Of a stretch of DNA of 64,000 bases, positions 18,168 through 27,430 are shown piece after piece; the stretch's first letter is position 1; every line of letters starts with the position of its first letter. The notes below the pieces were generated by a model that saw only the letters and a list, made by a program, of their open reading frames with translations, made no database searches and was not told the origin of the DNA. The position numbers were made by a program, and so were the translations under genes. The DNA lies in assembly GCA_016720635.1 (NCBI GenBank), contig JADKKF010000024.1, positions 372,001-436,000 of the forward strand. The letters run 5' to 3'. Source of the stretch: Saprospiraceae bacterium (GTDB lineage Bacteria; Bacteroidota; Bacteroidia; Chitinophagales; Saprospiraceae).

Positions 18168-18956
18168 TCAAATAGACTCCTTTCCATACCCAACTGAATC
18201 TAAATAGTCCCCGATGGTACTAAAGCTACCCAAAGTAGCCAAATAGGACAAAATCTTTTCGAACTTATCACATTGCTTTTCACCTGAAATATTTTTGATA
18301 TAGTTTGGTAGCTTATAATTTGACAAATCTGCAAATTCCCATGGATGTACGTATATCAATACATAATCATGCTTCTTTAATATTTTTTTACACAGATAAT
18401 TGTAAAGGAATGTAGGGAATAGTTTTACAGATAACCAAAAAAGTGGAATCCTCAGGGTATTACTCACAGACGCAGGAAGGTGTATAAGCCCATTTTCTAC
18501 ATAAATATTTTTCCTTTTGAAAAAATTATTGTACTTACCTGGGAGGTAGGTCGGATTCATCGAAGAATTGTATAAATACCCCGCCTTTTTTAGCAGACCA
18601 TCATCAACTGATTGCATCCTTGGCATCCTAAAACCTTTTACACGTTTGCCAGTGATTCCCTCTAGCTCTAATTTTGACGACAACAAAAATTCTTTTGAAA
18701 AGTCAGAATGCCAATATGCATGAGATGCGATTTCATGTTTGGCAGACAACTTTTTCATATAGTCTTTGTAGTGAATAGCCCAAAATGCCGTAGTAAATAT
18801 GGTCGCCTCCACATTATATTTGTTCAAGAGCCTTTCAAGATGCTCCATCCCTTTCAAACTAAGTTGCAATTGTTCAGTCAATGGAATCTGAATGCCATAT
18901 TCGAGCGGCAAATCGAACTCCTCAAGGTCTATGCTGATCAATATTTTTTTATTCAA
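18168..18956 (-). CDS. Polysaccharide deacetylase (NodB homology)
   Basis: 262 aa. NodB motifs: LISIDLEEFD at the N-terminus (catalytic and metal Asp), HEIASHAYWHSDF (metal-binding His pair) and RMPRMQSVDDGLLKKAGY. The C-terminal His in YVHPWEF completes the usual set. Such enzymes remove N-acetyl groups from glycans. No signal peptide is visible, suggesting cytosolic or membrane-proximal action on a lipid-linked precursor (inference). It overlaps the GT2 gene by 4 nt as the last gene of a three-gene operon. Confidence 0.88.
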   Translation of the reverse strand: MNKKILISIDLEEFDLPLEYGIQIPLTEQLQLSLKGMEHLERLLNKYNVEATIFTTAFWAIHYKDYMKKLSAKHEIASHAYWHSDFSKEFLLSSKLELEGITGKRVKGFRMPRMQSVDDGLLKKAGYLYNSSMNPTYLPGKYNNFFKRKNIYVENGLIHLPASVSNTLRIPLFWLSVKLFPTFLYNYLCKKILKKHDYVLIYVHPWEFADLSNYKLPNYIKNISGEKQCDKFEKILSYLATLGSFSTIGDYLDSVGYGKESI

Positions 18957-19660
18957 AATAAATTCTTCGTCATTAATTTAATAAAATTAATCAATTCTGC
19001 CCATATGACACTTTTTCTAAAATCCGTAAATTCAATGTTGTCAATGCACTTTACTGGCACTTCAGCAACCTTTAAATTCATTTTTTTTGCATTCAAAACC
19101 AATTCAATGTCAAAGACAAAGCCATTGATTCTTGACTTACTAAATAATTCGTGCGCGCATTGTCCGAATCCTTTTAGTCCTGACTGGGTATCAACGTACT
19201 CCAAGGCGAAAATGTACCTATTAAATTTTCTGATTAAAAAAGTAATAATCCTCCTTTTGAATGGCAACAACTTTAAATATTCTCCCCCACGATTTGTCAT
19301 AACCAACTCGCTTCCAGCCCTCAACTTTTGGAGTACATCGTTTATACTTTTAAGGCCGAATGGAAAGTCAATATCGGTAAACACATAGTAATCTGCCTTT
19401 GAGCTCAAAATCCCTTCTCTTATTGCAGCCCCTTTACCTTGATTTTGATCGAGCCTAATGATTTCAATTCTTGGATTATTTTCCTTTAGAAAGCTTTCAA
19501 TACTAGGATCAAAATTTCTAGTCGAGCCGTCATCCACCAAAATGATTTTAATATCTGACAGATTTTTTAGATAATCCGCAAGCTCAAATGACTTTGGTAC
19601 AAAATCGACCTCCCAATGTTCTGGGGGATTAAAACATGGTATGACGATATTAGTATTCAA
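18953..19660 (-). CDS. Glycosyltransferase family 2 (dolichyl-phosphate-mannose-synthase-like)
   Basis: 235 aa GT-A enzyme. VIPCFNPP at the start, VDDGSTRNFDPS and QNQGKGAAIREGI resemble dolichol-phosphate mannose and glucose synthases. The metal-binding TDIDFPFG matches the DXD position, followed by SGLKGFGQ. It probably charges a polyprenyl phosphate with a single sugar. It overlaps the GT87-like gene by 11 nt, which fits a system where a membrane transferase uses that lipid-linked sugar (inference). Confidence 0.88.
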   Translation of the reverse strand: MNTNIVIPCFNPPEHWEVDFVPKSFELADYLKNLSDIKIILVDDGSTRNFDPSIESFLKENNPRIEIIRLDQNQGKGAAIREGILSSKADYYVFTDIDFPFGLKSINDVLQKLRAGSELVMTNRGGEYLKLLPFKRRIITFLIRKFNRYIFALEYVDTQSGLKGFGQCAHELFSKSRINGFVFDIELVLNAKKMNLKVAEVPVKCIDNIEFTDFRKSVIWAELINFIKLMTKNLF

Positions 19661-20807
19661 ATAGCAATTTATTTTCTACTGTCTTACGACTAAAAATGGC
19701 CAAAGCTACTCCTATTAAAAATACTAATACTGAAAATGCTTTCGAATAGTACTGATATTTAAGCGCGTCAAAAAGTGGGATTATACCTACTGGAAACAAG
19801 GTGCAAAATGCCATTGCAATCCAAAAAAGATATTCTATGAGACGATTTTTCAAATATAAAAAAATCAAAACCATGCCCACAACTGCGTATATATACGTTG
19901 GAGATTCCGCACTTTGATTGAACAAAACAATGGTTATCATCAGCCAGGCAGCAATAAATATCGTATTTTTAATATAAAACTTTTGGAGTATCAAGCCTAC
20001 CAAAATAAAACTACCTGCAATCAAATACACCGTTTGGTCTGACATATTTAGATTTAAGACTTTGACAATCCCGAAGAATGAATGTTGCTCCTTGATGGTA
20101 TTACTAGATATGATTTCCAACCACGCTTGATAGTAATCTAAAAGTCTGGAAAGTGAACCTACAACTACAAGCGGCAATGCATGAATGAAAATCATCCAAA
20201 ATATGCCATAAAATAGGCTCTTGATTATATCTTTAATTTGTCCGAATAAGAATAGCACACAAATTATTCCAGCATATCCCTTGATGGCAAATGCCATAAC
20301 GGCAAAAAAAGTTGCCTTTAAAAAACTCTTTTGGTCAAAATATACCCAACATAATACCATACAAGCAAGCGAAGGAATATTAGCTTGCAAATGACCTAGA
20401 TTGTTCAAAAAATCAAAAAAAACGAGTAAAAAAAAGTAAAATTTATACTCTGTCGAAAAGGGCAATTTACTAAGAGTAAATGCAAAACAAAAAATCAAGA
20501 AAGTAATCCAAAAAAAACGAGCCACATCTATCGAAAACAAAGTGAATGGCGCTATTAAAGTCGCAAAAACTGGATTGTAATAAAACAAATCGTGATGGAC
20601 GTCAGGGTACGGTATATGTAATGGAAGACCTTGGGCTAAATGTAGATATGAGTGATAAAAAATTCGAAAATTATTGTCATGGGGTGCTGCTGTTCGAACG
20701 AATACATATATGGCTAGTAGGGCTAGGAAAATTAATACATACTTCTTGTTCTCCAATACGGTAGAATAAGATTTCAAAACATCTCTAATCTTCAAAAGTA
20801 TTGTCAT
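19650..20807 (-). CDS. GT87/DUF2029-like integral membrane glycosyltransferase
   Basis: 385 aa with roughly nine to ten membrane helices. The first large loop (RTAAPHDNNFRIFYHSYLHL and LPLHIPYPDVHHDLFYYNP) has the arrangement of GT-C/DUF2029 mannosyltransferases, with acidic and His residues after the first helix. Likely substrate is a polyprenyl-phosphate sugar made by the GT2 enzyme downstream. First gene of a three-gene - strand operon. Confidence 0.78.
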   Translation of the reverse strand: MTILLKIRDVLKSYSTVLENKKYVLIFLALLAIYVFVRTAAPHDNNFRIFYHSYLHLAQGLPLHIPYPDVHHDLFYYNPVFATLIAPFTLFSIDVARFFWITFLIFCFAFTLSKLPFSTEYKFYFFLLVFFDFLNNLGHLQANIPSLACMVLCWVYFDQKSFLKATFFAVMAFAIKGYAGIICVLFLFGQIKDIIKSLFYGIFWMIFIHALPLVVVGSLSRLLDYYQAWLEIISSNTIKEQHSFFGIVKVLNLNMSDQTVYLIAGSFILVGLILQKFYIKNTIFIAAWLMITIVLFNQSAESPTYIYAVVGMVLIFLYLKNRLIEYLFWIAMAFCTLFPVGIIPLFDALKYQYYSKAFSVLVFLIGVALAIFSRKTVENKLLFEY

Positions 20808-20859
20808 ATAGAATGGTGGTCTTCAAGAAAGGCGACCCAATTTTCTTCATTTTCCAATG

Positions 20860-20867
20860 CAAATTTA
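20860..20867 (-). promoter_or_regulatory. -7 promoter element of the - strand sugar operon
   Basis: Reads TAAATTTG on the - strand, a match to the Bacteroidota TAnnTTTG element, about 53 nt before the start codon at 20807. This operon therefore looks housekeeping-sigma driven, unlike the + strand exopolysaccharide units. Confidence 0.5.
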
Positions 20868-20992
20868 TAAAAAACAATTTAGCTTGTATCCTAACACAAA
20901 ATATTAATGCATATATTTTACATGTCATGTTTTTAAAACGCCTATTTTAGGGCATTGTATGGCTTTTAAAAAAAATATTTTTGATTTTATAC

Positions 20993-21022
20993 ATTGCAAA
21001 ACAATCTAAATTTTTACATTTG
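20993..21022 (+). promoter_or_regulatory. Bacteroidota-type promoter for the outer-membrane barrel gene
   Basis: TACATTTG at 21015-21022 matches TAnnTTTG, with ATTG at 20993-20996 as a partial -33 element 18 nt upstream. The start codon follows 26 nt later. Confidence 0.55.
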
Positions 21023-21048
21023 TCTTTCTTTAACAAAAAAACAAAATT

Positions 21049-21615
21049 ATGACGAAGTATTTTTTCATTTTGGCAATGTTTTTAGGGATGACATTGCAGG
21101 CTCAAAATCTCCGATTTAACCCTAAAGTTGGTGCTGGATTTTATGATTTCAATGTCAGTAAAGGAACCGATGTTGATCCAAAAATTATGGTAACCCTAGG
21201 ATGTGATGTTAGAATTGGAAGTGGCAATTTATTTTTTAACACTGGATTGCATTATTCTGCAGATGCTTTCAACAAGGATGCCAATACATTCTCAGAAAAA
21301 GGTAGCATCAATTTTTTGAGAGTTCCCGTAGGTGTTGGATATTATATTACGGGTAGAGATGGGATTCTTTCTTTGCATTTAAAAGGAGGGCTTGTCAATA
21401 ATTTTAATATCTCGAATTCAGGCTTAGGCAAAGATTTTGACAGTCTTGTTAAAAAATATAATTTAGCTGGCAATCTTGGTTTAGGTGCTGAGGTACTCAA
21501 ATTTATCCATATTGGTGTTGAGTACGATTTAGGTTTAACCAACTACTTCGATACTGATGATATTCTAGTTGCTAAAAAAGGTGCTTTCTTAATAAGCCTA
21601 GGAGTGACTTTCTAA
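21049..21615 (+). CDS. Outer-membrane beta-barrel protein (OmpW/PorT-like fold)
   Basis: 188 aa. Signal peptide MTKYFFILAMFLGMTLQAQ, cleaved after AQ. The mature part consists of alternating amphipathic strands (NLFFNTGLHYSAD, INFLRVPVGVGYYI, GILSLHLKGGLVNNFN, IHIGVEYDLGLTNYF) and ends in a beta-signal with terminal Phe (GAFLISLGVTF). It is compatible with an eight-stranded barrel of the outer_membrane_beta-brl family. Function not recognised. Confidence 0.82.
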   Translation: MTKYFFILAMFLGMTLQAQNLRFNPKVGAGFYDFNVSKGTDVDPKIMVTLGCDVRIGSGNLFFNTGLHYSADAFNKDANTFSEKGSINFLRVPVGVGYYITGRDGILSLHLKGGLVNNFNISNSGLGKDFDSLVKKYNLAGNLGLGAEVLKFIHIGVEYDLGLTNYFDTDDILVAKKGAFLISLGVTF

Positions 21616-21791
21616 GATAAAACATGTTTCTAAACCCAGAATTTGGTCTCATTATTTGCACAGGATAATGGGGCCATTTCTATTTGGTAGAATACCGATC
21701 AATTAAGTTTGTTTACAATCAAAAGAGTTAATGCGTATCCCGACCCATCAGAGCATAAAGTATATTACACAAAAATAAATGGAAAACCTTC

Positions 21792-22403
21792 TTACGAACT
21801 TTTCTTTCTCCGATTTAGTTCATCTCTGATCTGCGCCGCTCTTTCATAGTTCTCGTTTTCAAGTTCTGCTGCCAACATATTGGTAAGTGCTTGATCTGAA
21901 TAACTAGAAAGCTGAGCTTGTGAGGACTTTTGTTTTTCAGGATAATCAATAGGAAGCTCCTCTCGGGGGTCTCCTTCTTGATCTTCTAGCATAACTCCGG
22001 CCTCCTCTAGGATATAATCATAAGTGTAAATAGGACATTCAAATCTGACTGCAAGAGCTAGTGCATCTGAGGTTCGGCTATCTATTTCATAGGTTGATCC
22101 ATGATGTAAGCATACCAACTTCGCATAAAATACACCTTCCAACAATTCAGAAATAATTACTTCTTCGATTTTAATCTCAAATGTATCCAAAGTATGTTTG
22201 AACAAATCATGCGTCAAAGGACGACTAGGGATCATTCTTTCTAGCGCTACTGCGATGGCTTGTGCCTCTGGTCCTCCAATGACGATAGGCAAGCGACGTG
22301 CACCGTTTACTTCACCAAGCACGATGGCATAATTCTGCTTGTTGGCGATGCTATGCGACAAGGCTATAATTTCTAATTCTATCTTTGACCTTCTTTTAGT
22401 CAT
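21792..22403 (-). CDS. Bifunctional nuclease family (DUF151) protein with C-terminal UVR domain
   Basis: 203 aa. Residues about 5-135 are the bifunctional nuclease domain (YAIVLGEVNGARRLPIVIG, IDSRTSDALALAVRFECPI). The C-terminus is a UvrB/UvrC interaction motif (LAAELENENYERAAQIRDEL). This domain order is common in Bacteroidota. The plant homologue has nuclease activity; the bacterial role is poorly established. It lies 9 nt downstream of etfA in the same direction, so it probably belongs to that transcript. Confidence 0.87.
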   Translation of the reverse strand: MTKRRSKIELEIIALSHSIANKQNYAIVLGEVNGARRLPIVIGGPEAQAIAVALERMIPSRPLTHDLFKHTLDTFEIKIEEVIISELLEGVFYAKLVCLHHGSTYEIDSRTSDALALAVRFECPIYTYDYILEEAGVMLEDQEGDPREELPIDYPEKQKSSQAQLSSYSDQALTNMLAAELENENYERAAQIRDELNRRKKSS

Positions 22404-22412
22404 ATCATTTTA

Positions 22413-23360
22413 TCACGAATGGGTTTCTTTGAATTTTTTAACTGCTTCTGTGAGTTTCGGAACTATTTCAAATAGATCTCCACAAACTCCATAGTCACCA
22501 GCTTTGAAAAACGGCGCTTCTGGATCTTTATTAATGACAACAATGGTTTTAGAATTGTTCACGCCTGCTAAGTGTTGTATCGCACCAGAAATACCAATAG
22601 CAAAATAAAGGTTCGGACGAATGGCTATCCCAGTCTGCCCTACATGTTCGTGGTGAGGTCTCCATCCAGCATCTGCTACGGGTCTTGAGCATGCCGTAGT
22701 TGCACCCAATGCTTTGGCCAAGTCTTCAATTATCCCCCAATTTGATGGATCTTTCAGACCTCTTCCTGCTGATACTACTATCTCTGCTTCTGGCAATGGA
22801 ACAGTACCCTCTACCCTTTTGATTTCTAATACCTTGATTGAACTCGGTGCTACGCCAAGATCAATGGTTTCTACAGGTACAGATTGACCTACAGCAATAG
22901 GCTTCATCGTATTTCCCATCACAGAAATAACTTTTGTACCGCTTTTTATTTGGTATTTGATAGTTGCTTTTCCTGAAAATACTGATTTTGAGAACATGTC
23001 GCCTTCTGGAAGCGCATTCACTCCGGAGACAAGCCCTGCTCCTAATCTAACAGCAACTCGACCAGCCAATGACTTTCCAAACGAACTGTGACTAAATATT
23101 ACAATATTTCCATTATGTGAAGACGAAAAATCAGCAATTGCTTTTGCCCAGACTTTTGAATCAAATGCACCCGAATCCAATCCTTTTATTTTATATACTT
23201 TTGAAGCACCATATTGTCCCAACATATCGCCATTGGTCGTATCTTCTGTTACCAAAGCTATTATATCCTGAACGCCCATTTGGTGAGCAAAACTAACTAC
23301 CTCAAAAGCTGACTTTTTACAAATTCCTTTTTGACTATCTCCAAACACTATTGCTGTCAT
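22413..23360 (-). CDS. etfA: Electron transfer flavoprotein alpha subunit
   Basis: 315 aa. C-terminal FAD-binding domain with the ETF signature: SAGRGLKDPSNWGIIEDLA, CSRPVADAGWRPHHEHVGQT and YFAIGISGAIQHLAGV. With EtfB it forms the heterodimer carrying electrons from acyl-CoA dehydrogenases to the quinone pool. It lies 19 nt downstream of etfB. Confidence 0.95.
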   Translation of the reverse strand: MTAIVFGDSQKGICKKSAFEVVSFAHQMGVQDIIALVTEDTTNGDMLGQYGASKVYKIKGLDSGAFDSKVWAKAIADFSSSHNGNIVIFSHSSFGKSLAGRVAVRLGAGLVSGVNALPEGDMFSKSVFSGKATIKYQIKSGTKVISVMGNTMKPIAVGQSVPVETIDLGVAPSSIKVLEIKRVEGTVPLPEAEIVVSAGRGLKDPSNWGIIEDLAKALGATTACSRPVADAGWRPHHEHVGQTGIAIRPNLYFAIGISGAIQHLAGVNNSKTIVVINKDPEAPFFKAGDYGVCGDLFEIVPKLTEAVKKFKETHS

Positions 23361-23379
23361 AAAATGATAATTTTTTTGA

Positions 23380-24120
23380 TTATAAAACTTTGGCTTCCTC
23401 GCTAAGCAATCTTACCAGCTCGTCCATATCGTTGGGATCCACCATTTTGATACTTGACTTGGCTGGTGGCACCGTAAATCCGATGGTCTGAATCTTTGAA
23501 TCAAATCCTTCGGGTTCTACCACGGTAAGAGGCTTTGATTTGGCCATCATAATCCCTTTCATATTTGGGATTCTCTGCTCTGCCAAGCCTTTAGCGGCAC
23601 TTATCACACAAGGTACGTTTAGCTCGCTTATTTCCACACCGCCTTCGATATCTCTCTGTACTGTGGCTTTGCTCCCATCGATGGTTAAAGATGATGCGTA
23701 GCTTACATACGGAAGGTCCAAATATTCGGCCAACATAGCACCCAATTCTGACCCATTGTAGTCGATGGTTTCTTTACCAAGTAGGATGAGGTCAAATCCT
23801 TTTGATTTGGCATATTCTGCTATTTGAAAAGCTGTGAACATCGAATCAGTTGGCTCTGCATTGATCCTAACTGCTTCATCAGCTCCTATGGCAAGCGCCT
23901 TACGAATGATGGCTTCTGTATCTGATCCACCTACATTAAGGGCAACTACATTGCCTCCAACCTGCTCTTTTATCTCTATAGCGCGTACCAATGCATACCA
24001 TTCGTCATAAGGATTCAATATAAACTGTACGCCATCAGAATTAAATTCTTTAGAATCGTTCTTAAAAGAAATTTTGGCGGTTGTGTCTGGGGTTTTGCTT
24101 ATGCAAACTAAAATATTCAT
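23380..24120 (-). CDS. etfB: Electron transfer flavoprotein beta subunit
   Basis: 246 aa, usual length. Family motifs: ILVCISKTPDTTAKI at the N-terminus, NPYDEWYALVRAIEIKE and the nucleotide-binding LILLGKETIDYNGSELGAML. It partners with etfA directly downstream. First gene of an etfB-etfA-nuclease operon. Confidence 0.95.
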   Translation of the reverse strand: MNILVCISKTPDTTAKISFKNDSKEFNSDGVQFILNPYDEWYALVRAIEIKEQVGGNVVALNVGGSDTEAIIRKALAIGADEAVRINAEPTDSMFTAFQIAEYAKSKGFDLILLGKETIDYNGSELGAMLAEYLDLPYVSYASSLTIDGSKATVQRDIEGGVEISELNVPCVISAAKGLAEQRIPNMKGIMMAKSKPLTVVEPEGFDSKIQTIGFTVPPAKSSIKMVDPNDMDELVRLLSEEAKVL

Positions 24121-24140
24121 TAAAATAAATTTTTCGGACG

Positions 24141-24148
24141 CAAATATA
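24141..24148 (-). promoter_or_regulatory. -7 promoter element of the etfBA operon
   Basis: TATATTTG on the - strand matches TAnnTTTG, 21 nt upstream of the etfB start codon. Confidence 0.5.
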
Positions 24149-24200
24149 TGATTTTCTTGGCTAAAAAGCTAATGAAAATTAAGTTCTTCGCTGTCTTTTG

Positions 24201-26058
24201 TTAATAGTGAATGAATTGATCAAATAAAATCTGAAGGTACGCTTTGGCCTGATCTACTTGCTTTTCCGCAATGGGTGGGTTACTTTGATCCAGTACTTTT
24301 TGGGACTTATTTTCTTTTACGATATACCCTTTTTTGACGATCCAACCCATCCCATCTTCAAATGAAAAATAGGCAAAATCTTTCCTCTTAGGATTTAATA
24401 AATCATTGCTCCACTGGAATTCTGAATCATCAATTTCCAACTGTTTCAATATAGTGCTGGCAATATCTACTTGGCTTCCGATCTTTTTTATTTTCTTTCC
24501 CCGATACTTGTATTTCAATGGTTCCCCGAAGATAATGAGAGGGATATGATACCTCTTTGGATCCGTAATATTCAAACCTTTTGGAAGGGAGTGCCCATGA
24601 TCTGCAGCCATAACAAAAAGTGTGTTATTGTACCATTTTTTGGTTTTTATCGTATCAAAATAATTCTTTAGTGCCGTATCTGTATAATGTGCTGCATTGC
24701 AAAACAACTCAGCAGTCCCATCTCCTGAGTACATTGGAGCTATCGGAATCTTAAATGGCTCATGGCTGGTAAGCGTAATCAGGTATGAATAAAATGGCGT
24801 AGGAACCGTATCCAAATCCACCCCTTGTTGGAGCAAGACGTGTTCATCATCCATCCCCCAAGGCGAGGACTTAACTCCATGAAAATGCGATTGGTCGTAT
24901 ATCTGATTGAATCCTGATATGACTGCATATGATTTAAAGTTTCCAAAATTAATCTCCCCACCGTAGTAGAAAGATGTATGATAGCCCTGTTTTGAAAGCG
25001 TTTTGGCTAAAGAGGGTAAGTGGCTAATTTTCTCCGTGTGCTTGATGATGCTCGTGGTAGGTTGCGCTGGAAATGCACTCTGCAGACTGGTCAATCCTTG
25101 ATCGGTGCGCAGTCCAGGTGAATATATTCTAGTAAATAGAAGCCCTCTTCCCGCCAAAGAATCCAGAAAAGGCATAACCCCTTGATCTTCACCCAAACTC
25201 TCAAATAGGCTAGCGGTCAAACTCTCTAATTGAATAAATACAATATTCGGTCGATTGTGCTTGAGCACCTTCAGCGGTCTATTTTTGCGATATTTGAACA
25301 ATTCATTTTTCAGATTATCGGCTTTGATCAAATCGAACTGTGCGTAAGGATTTTTATCATCTGTATTCCTATTCAACAGGATATTGTGCACCAAATACCA
25401 AACCGAATTGATCGTCAAAAAATTTAATGTTTGATTGTTAGAATAGTTGGCCACACTTTCGTTGATGGGTATTTTTTGAAATCCTCCCCTAATGGGTATA
25501 ATCAACAAAGGTGCAAACAACAAAAAGCTCGCCAGTCTCTTTTTCATCCCTGAAAAATAAAATGAGCCATTCCAATATTCCCTCGTAAAGATGAACCACC
25601 TCCACACCTCTATCACGATCAATACATATATCAAAAAGAATGCAAAATAAAGCCAAATAGGAAGATTGCCCATAGATGCCGCCGCCTCCTTCGGAAAAAA
25701 CAAATAGGTTACAGCGCGATAGTTGATTTTAGTACTCCACGAGGTGATGATCCCAAGTTCCGAGCAGTAAATAATCCCCGTAGCACAGACCAAAATGATC
25801 GTGTAGATATATATCCATTTTTTGTAGAAATGCGACTCACAAAAGATAGAAATAAAATAAATCAGCAACGGTATCACTAAGAAAATAAGCCGCGACAGAT
25901 GCATCCAATCTTAGCCCATATAAAAAACTATTCAATTTATCACCCCATTGGATTTGTCCTAATTCATTGCTAAAATACATCAGCCCAATGCTGCGCAAAA
26001 TGGCAAAATTGATGAGCCAAAAAATGAAATATTTAACAAAAAACTTGATAACTCCCAA
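24201..26058 (-). CDS. LtaS-type membrane sulfatase/phosphoglycerol transferase, split by a frameshift
   Basis: Five N-terminal membrane helices, then an extracellular sulfatase-fold domain: NIVFIQLESLTASLFESLG (candidate catalytic Thr), SPWGMDDEHVL and VMAADHGHSLPKG, all as in LTA-synthase-family phosphoglycerol or phosphoethanolamine transferases. The frame from ATG 26058 encodes the first helix and the family-typical FLYGLRLDASVAAYFL, then runs out. The rest continues in the +1 frame (VIPLLIYFI onward; a fortuitous ATG at 25904). Removing one base from the A4 run at 25882-25885 joins both into about 618 aa. In a Gram-negative host it probably decorates a glycan or lipid; the substrate is unknown. 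Confidence 0.85.
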
Positions 26059-26221
26059 TGATTTACTTTTTAAAAATACACCTCATCCTTCACATTGTCT
26101 TCAGGCAAATATAAAAAGAATTTGAACCAAACCTTTTTTTCAGGGAGAAATAATCGAAGCTCCGCACCAGGCCAGGAATTAAAATATATAGGTAATTGGG
26201 AAAATGTAGATTAACAAAAAT

Positions 26222-26256
26222 AAATAAGGCGCAAAATTTACTTCCGCGCCTTATTT
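26222..26256 (-). terminator. Intrinsic terminator after tRNA-Phe
   Basis: An 11-bp perfect inverted repeat, AAATAAGGCGC / GCGCCTTATTT, with a 13-nt loop. It is followed on the - strand by a U-rich tract (TATTTTTG) and lies 1 nt from the tRNA 3' end. Confidence 0.8.
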
Positions 26257-26257
26257 G

Positions 26258-26330
26258 TGGTACCTCCAGGAATCGAACCAGGGACACATGGATTTTCAGT
26301 CCATTGCTCTACCAACTGAGCTAAGGTACC
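26258..26330 (-). tRNA. tRNA-Phe (GAA)
   Basis: 73 nt including the discriminator A; CCA is not encoded. Acceptor stem GGTACCT/AGGTACC, D-arm GCTCAGTTGGTAGAGC, anticodon arm ATGGA-CTGAAAA-TCCAT with GAA, T-loop TTCGATT. The T-stem CCTGG/CCTGG carries a central U-U mismatch. A -7 element lies 20 nt upstream and an intrinsic terminator directly downstream, so it is a single-gene unit. Confidence 0.95.
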
Positions 26331-26349
26331 TCCTTATTCAAAGGGATTG

Positions 26350-26357
26350 CAAAAGTA
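26350..26357 (-). promoter_or_regulatory. -7 promoter element of tRNA-Phe
   Basis: TACTTTTG on the - strand (TAnnTTTG), ending 20 nt before the tRNA 5' end. Confidence 0.6.
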
Positions 26358-26442
26358 TGTATTTCATCCCATTATTTCAAAATTTTATTCAAATTAATTT
26401 TCTAATATTGCAAAAAATCTCGCGAAAAACGATTTATTTCTA

Positions 26443-26450
26443 TACCTTTG
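26443..26450 (+). promoter_or_regulatory. -7 promoter element of parA
   Basis: TACCTTTG, the best-conserved form of the TAnnTTTG element in this window, 57 nt before the parA start. No clear -33 TTTG partner was found. Confidence 0.5.
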
Positions 26451-26506
26451 CCCTGCAATCTTTACCAAAGTTATTTTTTTAATCTTTTACATATATACAG
26501 ATCAGA

Positions 26507-27274
26507 ATGGGAAAAATAGTGGCCATTGCCAATCAGAAAGGTGGAGTGGGCAAGACTACAACTGCCATAAATCTAGCCGCTTGCGTAGCAGTTTTGGAGA
26601 AAAAAGTACTGCTGATAGATGCCGACCCCCAAGCCAATGCTACCAGTGGCATCGGCATAGACCCAGCCGATGTCAAGACCAGCCTTTATGAGTGCCTCGT
26701 CAATGGCACCCCCATCCAAGACGCCATCCTTAAGACCGAAATCCCCTTTTTGGACGTGCTACCTTCTCATATCGACCTCGTGGGTGCAGAACTAGAACTG
26801 GTCAATTTCGACAACCGTGAACACGTTATGGCAAAGGTCATCGCCCCTGTCAAAGACCAATACGATTATATTTTTATCGACTGCTTGCCGTCTCTTGGCA
26901 TCATCACGATCAATGCCCTGACGGCCGCCGATACCGTTATCATCCCGATCCAATGCGAGATTTTCGCGCTAGAGGGTTTTTCAAAATTGCGCAATACGAT
27001 CTCTTTGGTCAAAAAACAGCTGAATCCCGCCCTTGAAATCGAAGGAGTCATCCTGTCCATGTACGACAAGCGTTTGCGCCTCGCAAATTTGGTAGTGTCT
27101 GAGGTTCGAAAACTCAACAAGGACAAAGTTTTTGATACCATCATCCACCGAAATTCTAGGATTTCAGAGGCTCCGAGTGTGCACCAACCCGTTATTCTCT
27201 ACGATGCAGGCTCTAAAGGCGCGACGAATTTCATCAACCTCGCCAATGAGTTTTTGAAAAAGAATAAAAAGTAA
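26507..27274 (+). CDS. parA: ParA/Soj family chromosome-partitioning ATPase
   Basis: 255 aa, full length. Deviant Walker A QKGGVGKTTT with the signature Lys11 and Lys16, Walker A' LLIDADPQANAT and Walker B IFIDCLPSLG. ParA ATPases move origin regions together with ParB bound at parS. Here no parB follows; downstream is a 432-nt gap and then an unrelated gene, and no parS-like 16-bp palindrome was noticed. The coding sequence looks more G+C-rich than its neighbours by eye. Confidence 0.93.
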   Translation: MGKIVAIANQKGGVGKTTTAINLAACVAVLEKKVLLIDADPQANATSGIGIDPADVKTSLYECLVNGTPIQDAILKTEIPFLDVLPSHIDLVGAELELVNFDNREHVMAKVIAPVKDQYDYIFIDCLPSLGIITINALTAADTVIIPIQCEIFALEGFSKLRNTISLVKKQLNPALEIEGVILSMYDKRLRLANLVVSEVRKLNKDKVFDTIIHRNSRISEAPSVHQPVILYDAGSKGATNFINLANEFLKKNKK

Positions 27275-27284
27275 AGTTTTTTTT

Positions 27285-27430
27285 AGGGGCTGTGCCCTTC
27301 GACTGCGTCTTCAGGTCGGGTCGTCCATGGGTTCGCTGCGCTCCGTCTCTCATCCCTCACTGCGTTCTTGATTCGAGACTCTTCTTTTCAAGAAGACCAT
27401 TCCCACCCCTCACAGACAGGGTTATGCCCT
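27285..27430 (+). repeat. G+C-rich intergenic element (possible interspersed repeat)
   Basis: About 145 nt of G+C-rich sequence in the 432-nt gap after parA, abruptly different from the A+T-rich flank. It begins with the hairpin AGGGGCTGTGCCCT (27285-27298) and ends near the related AGGGTTATGCCCT (27418-27430), and contains CTTCTTTTCAAGAAG. No coding frame is convincing. The compact, hairpin-bounded form suggests a dispersed repeat, but only one copy is visible here. The rest of the gap (27431-27649) is A+T-rich with nothing recognised. Confidence 0.4.

Noticed and set aside
18708..19388. 226-codon + strand open frame
   Set aside because: Antisense to the deacetylase and GT2 genes, whose motifs are intact; no independent signal.
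25837..26058. Separate 73-aa membrane protein
   Set aside because: It is the N-terminus of the LtaS-type sulfatase in the other frame; family continuity is clear across the A4 run.
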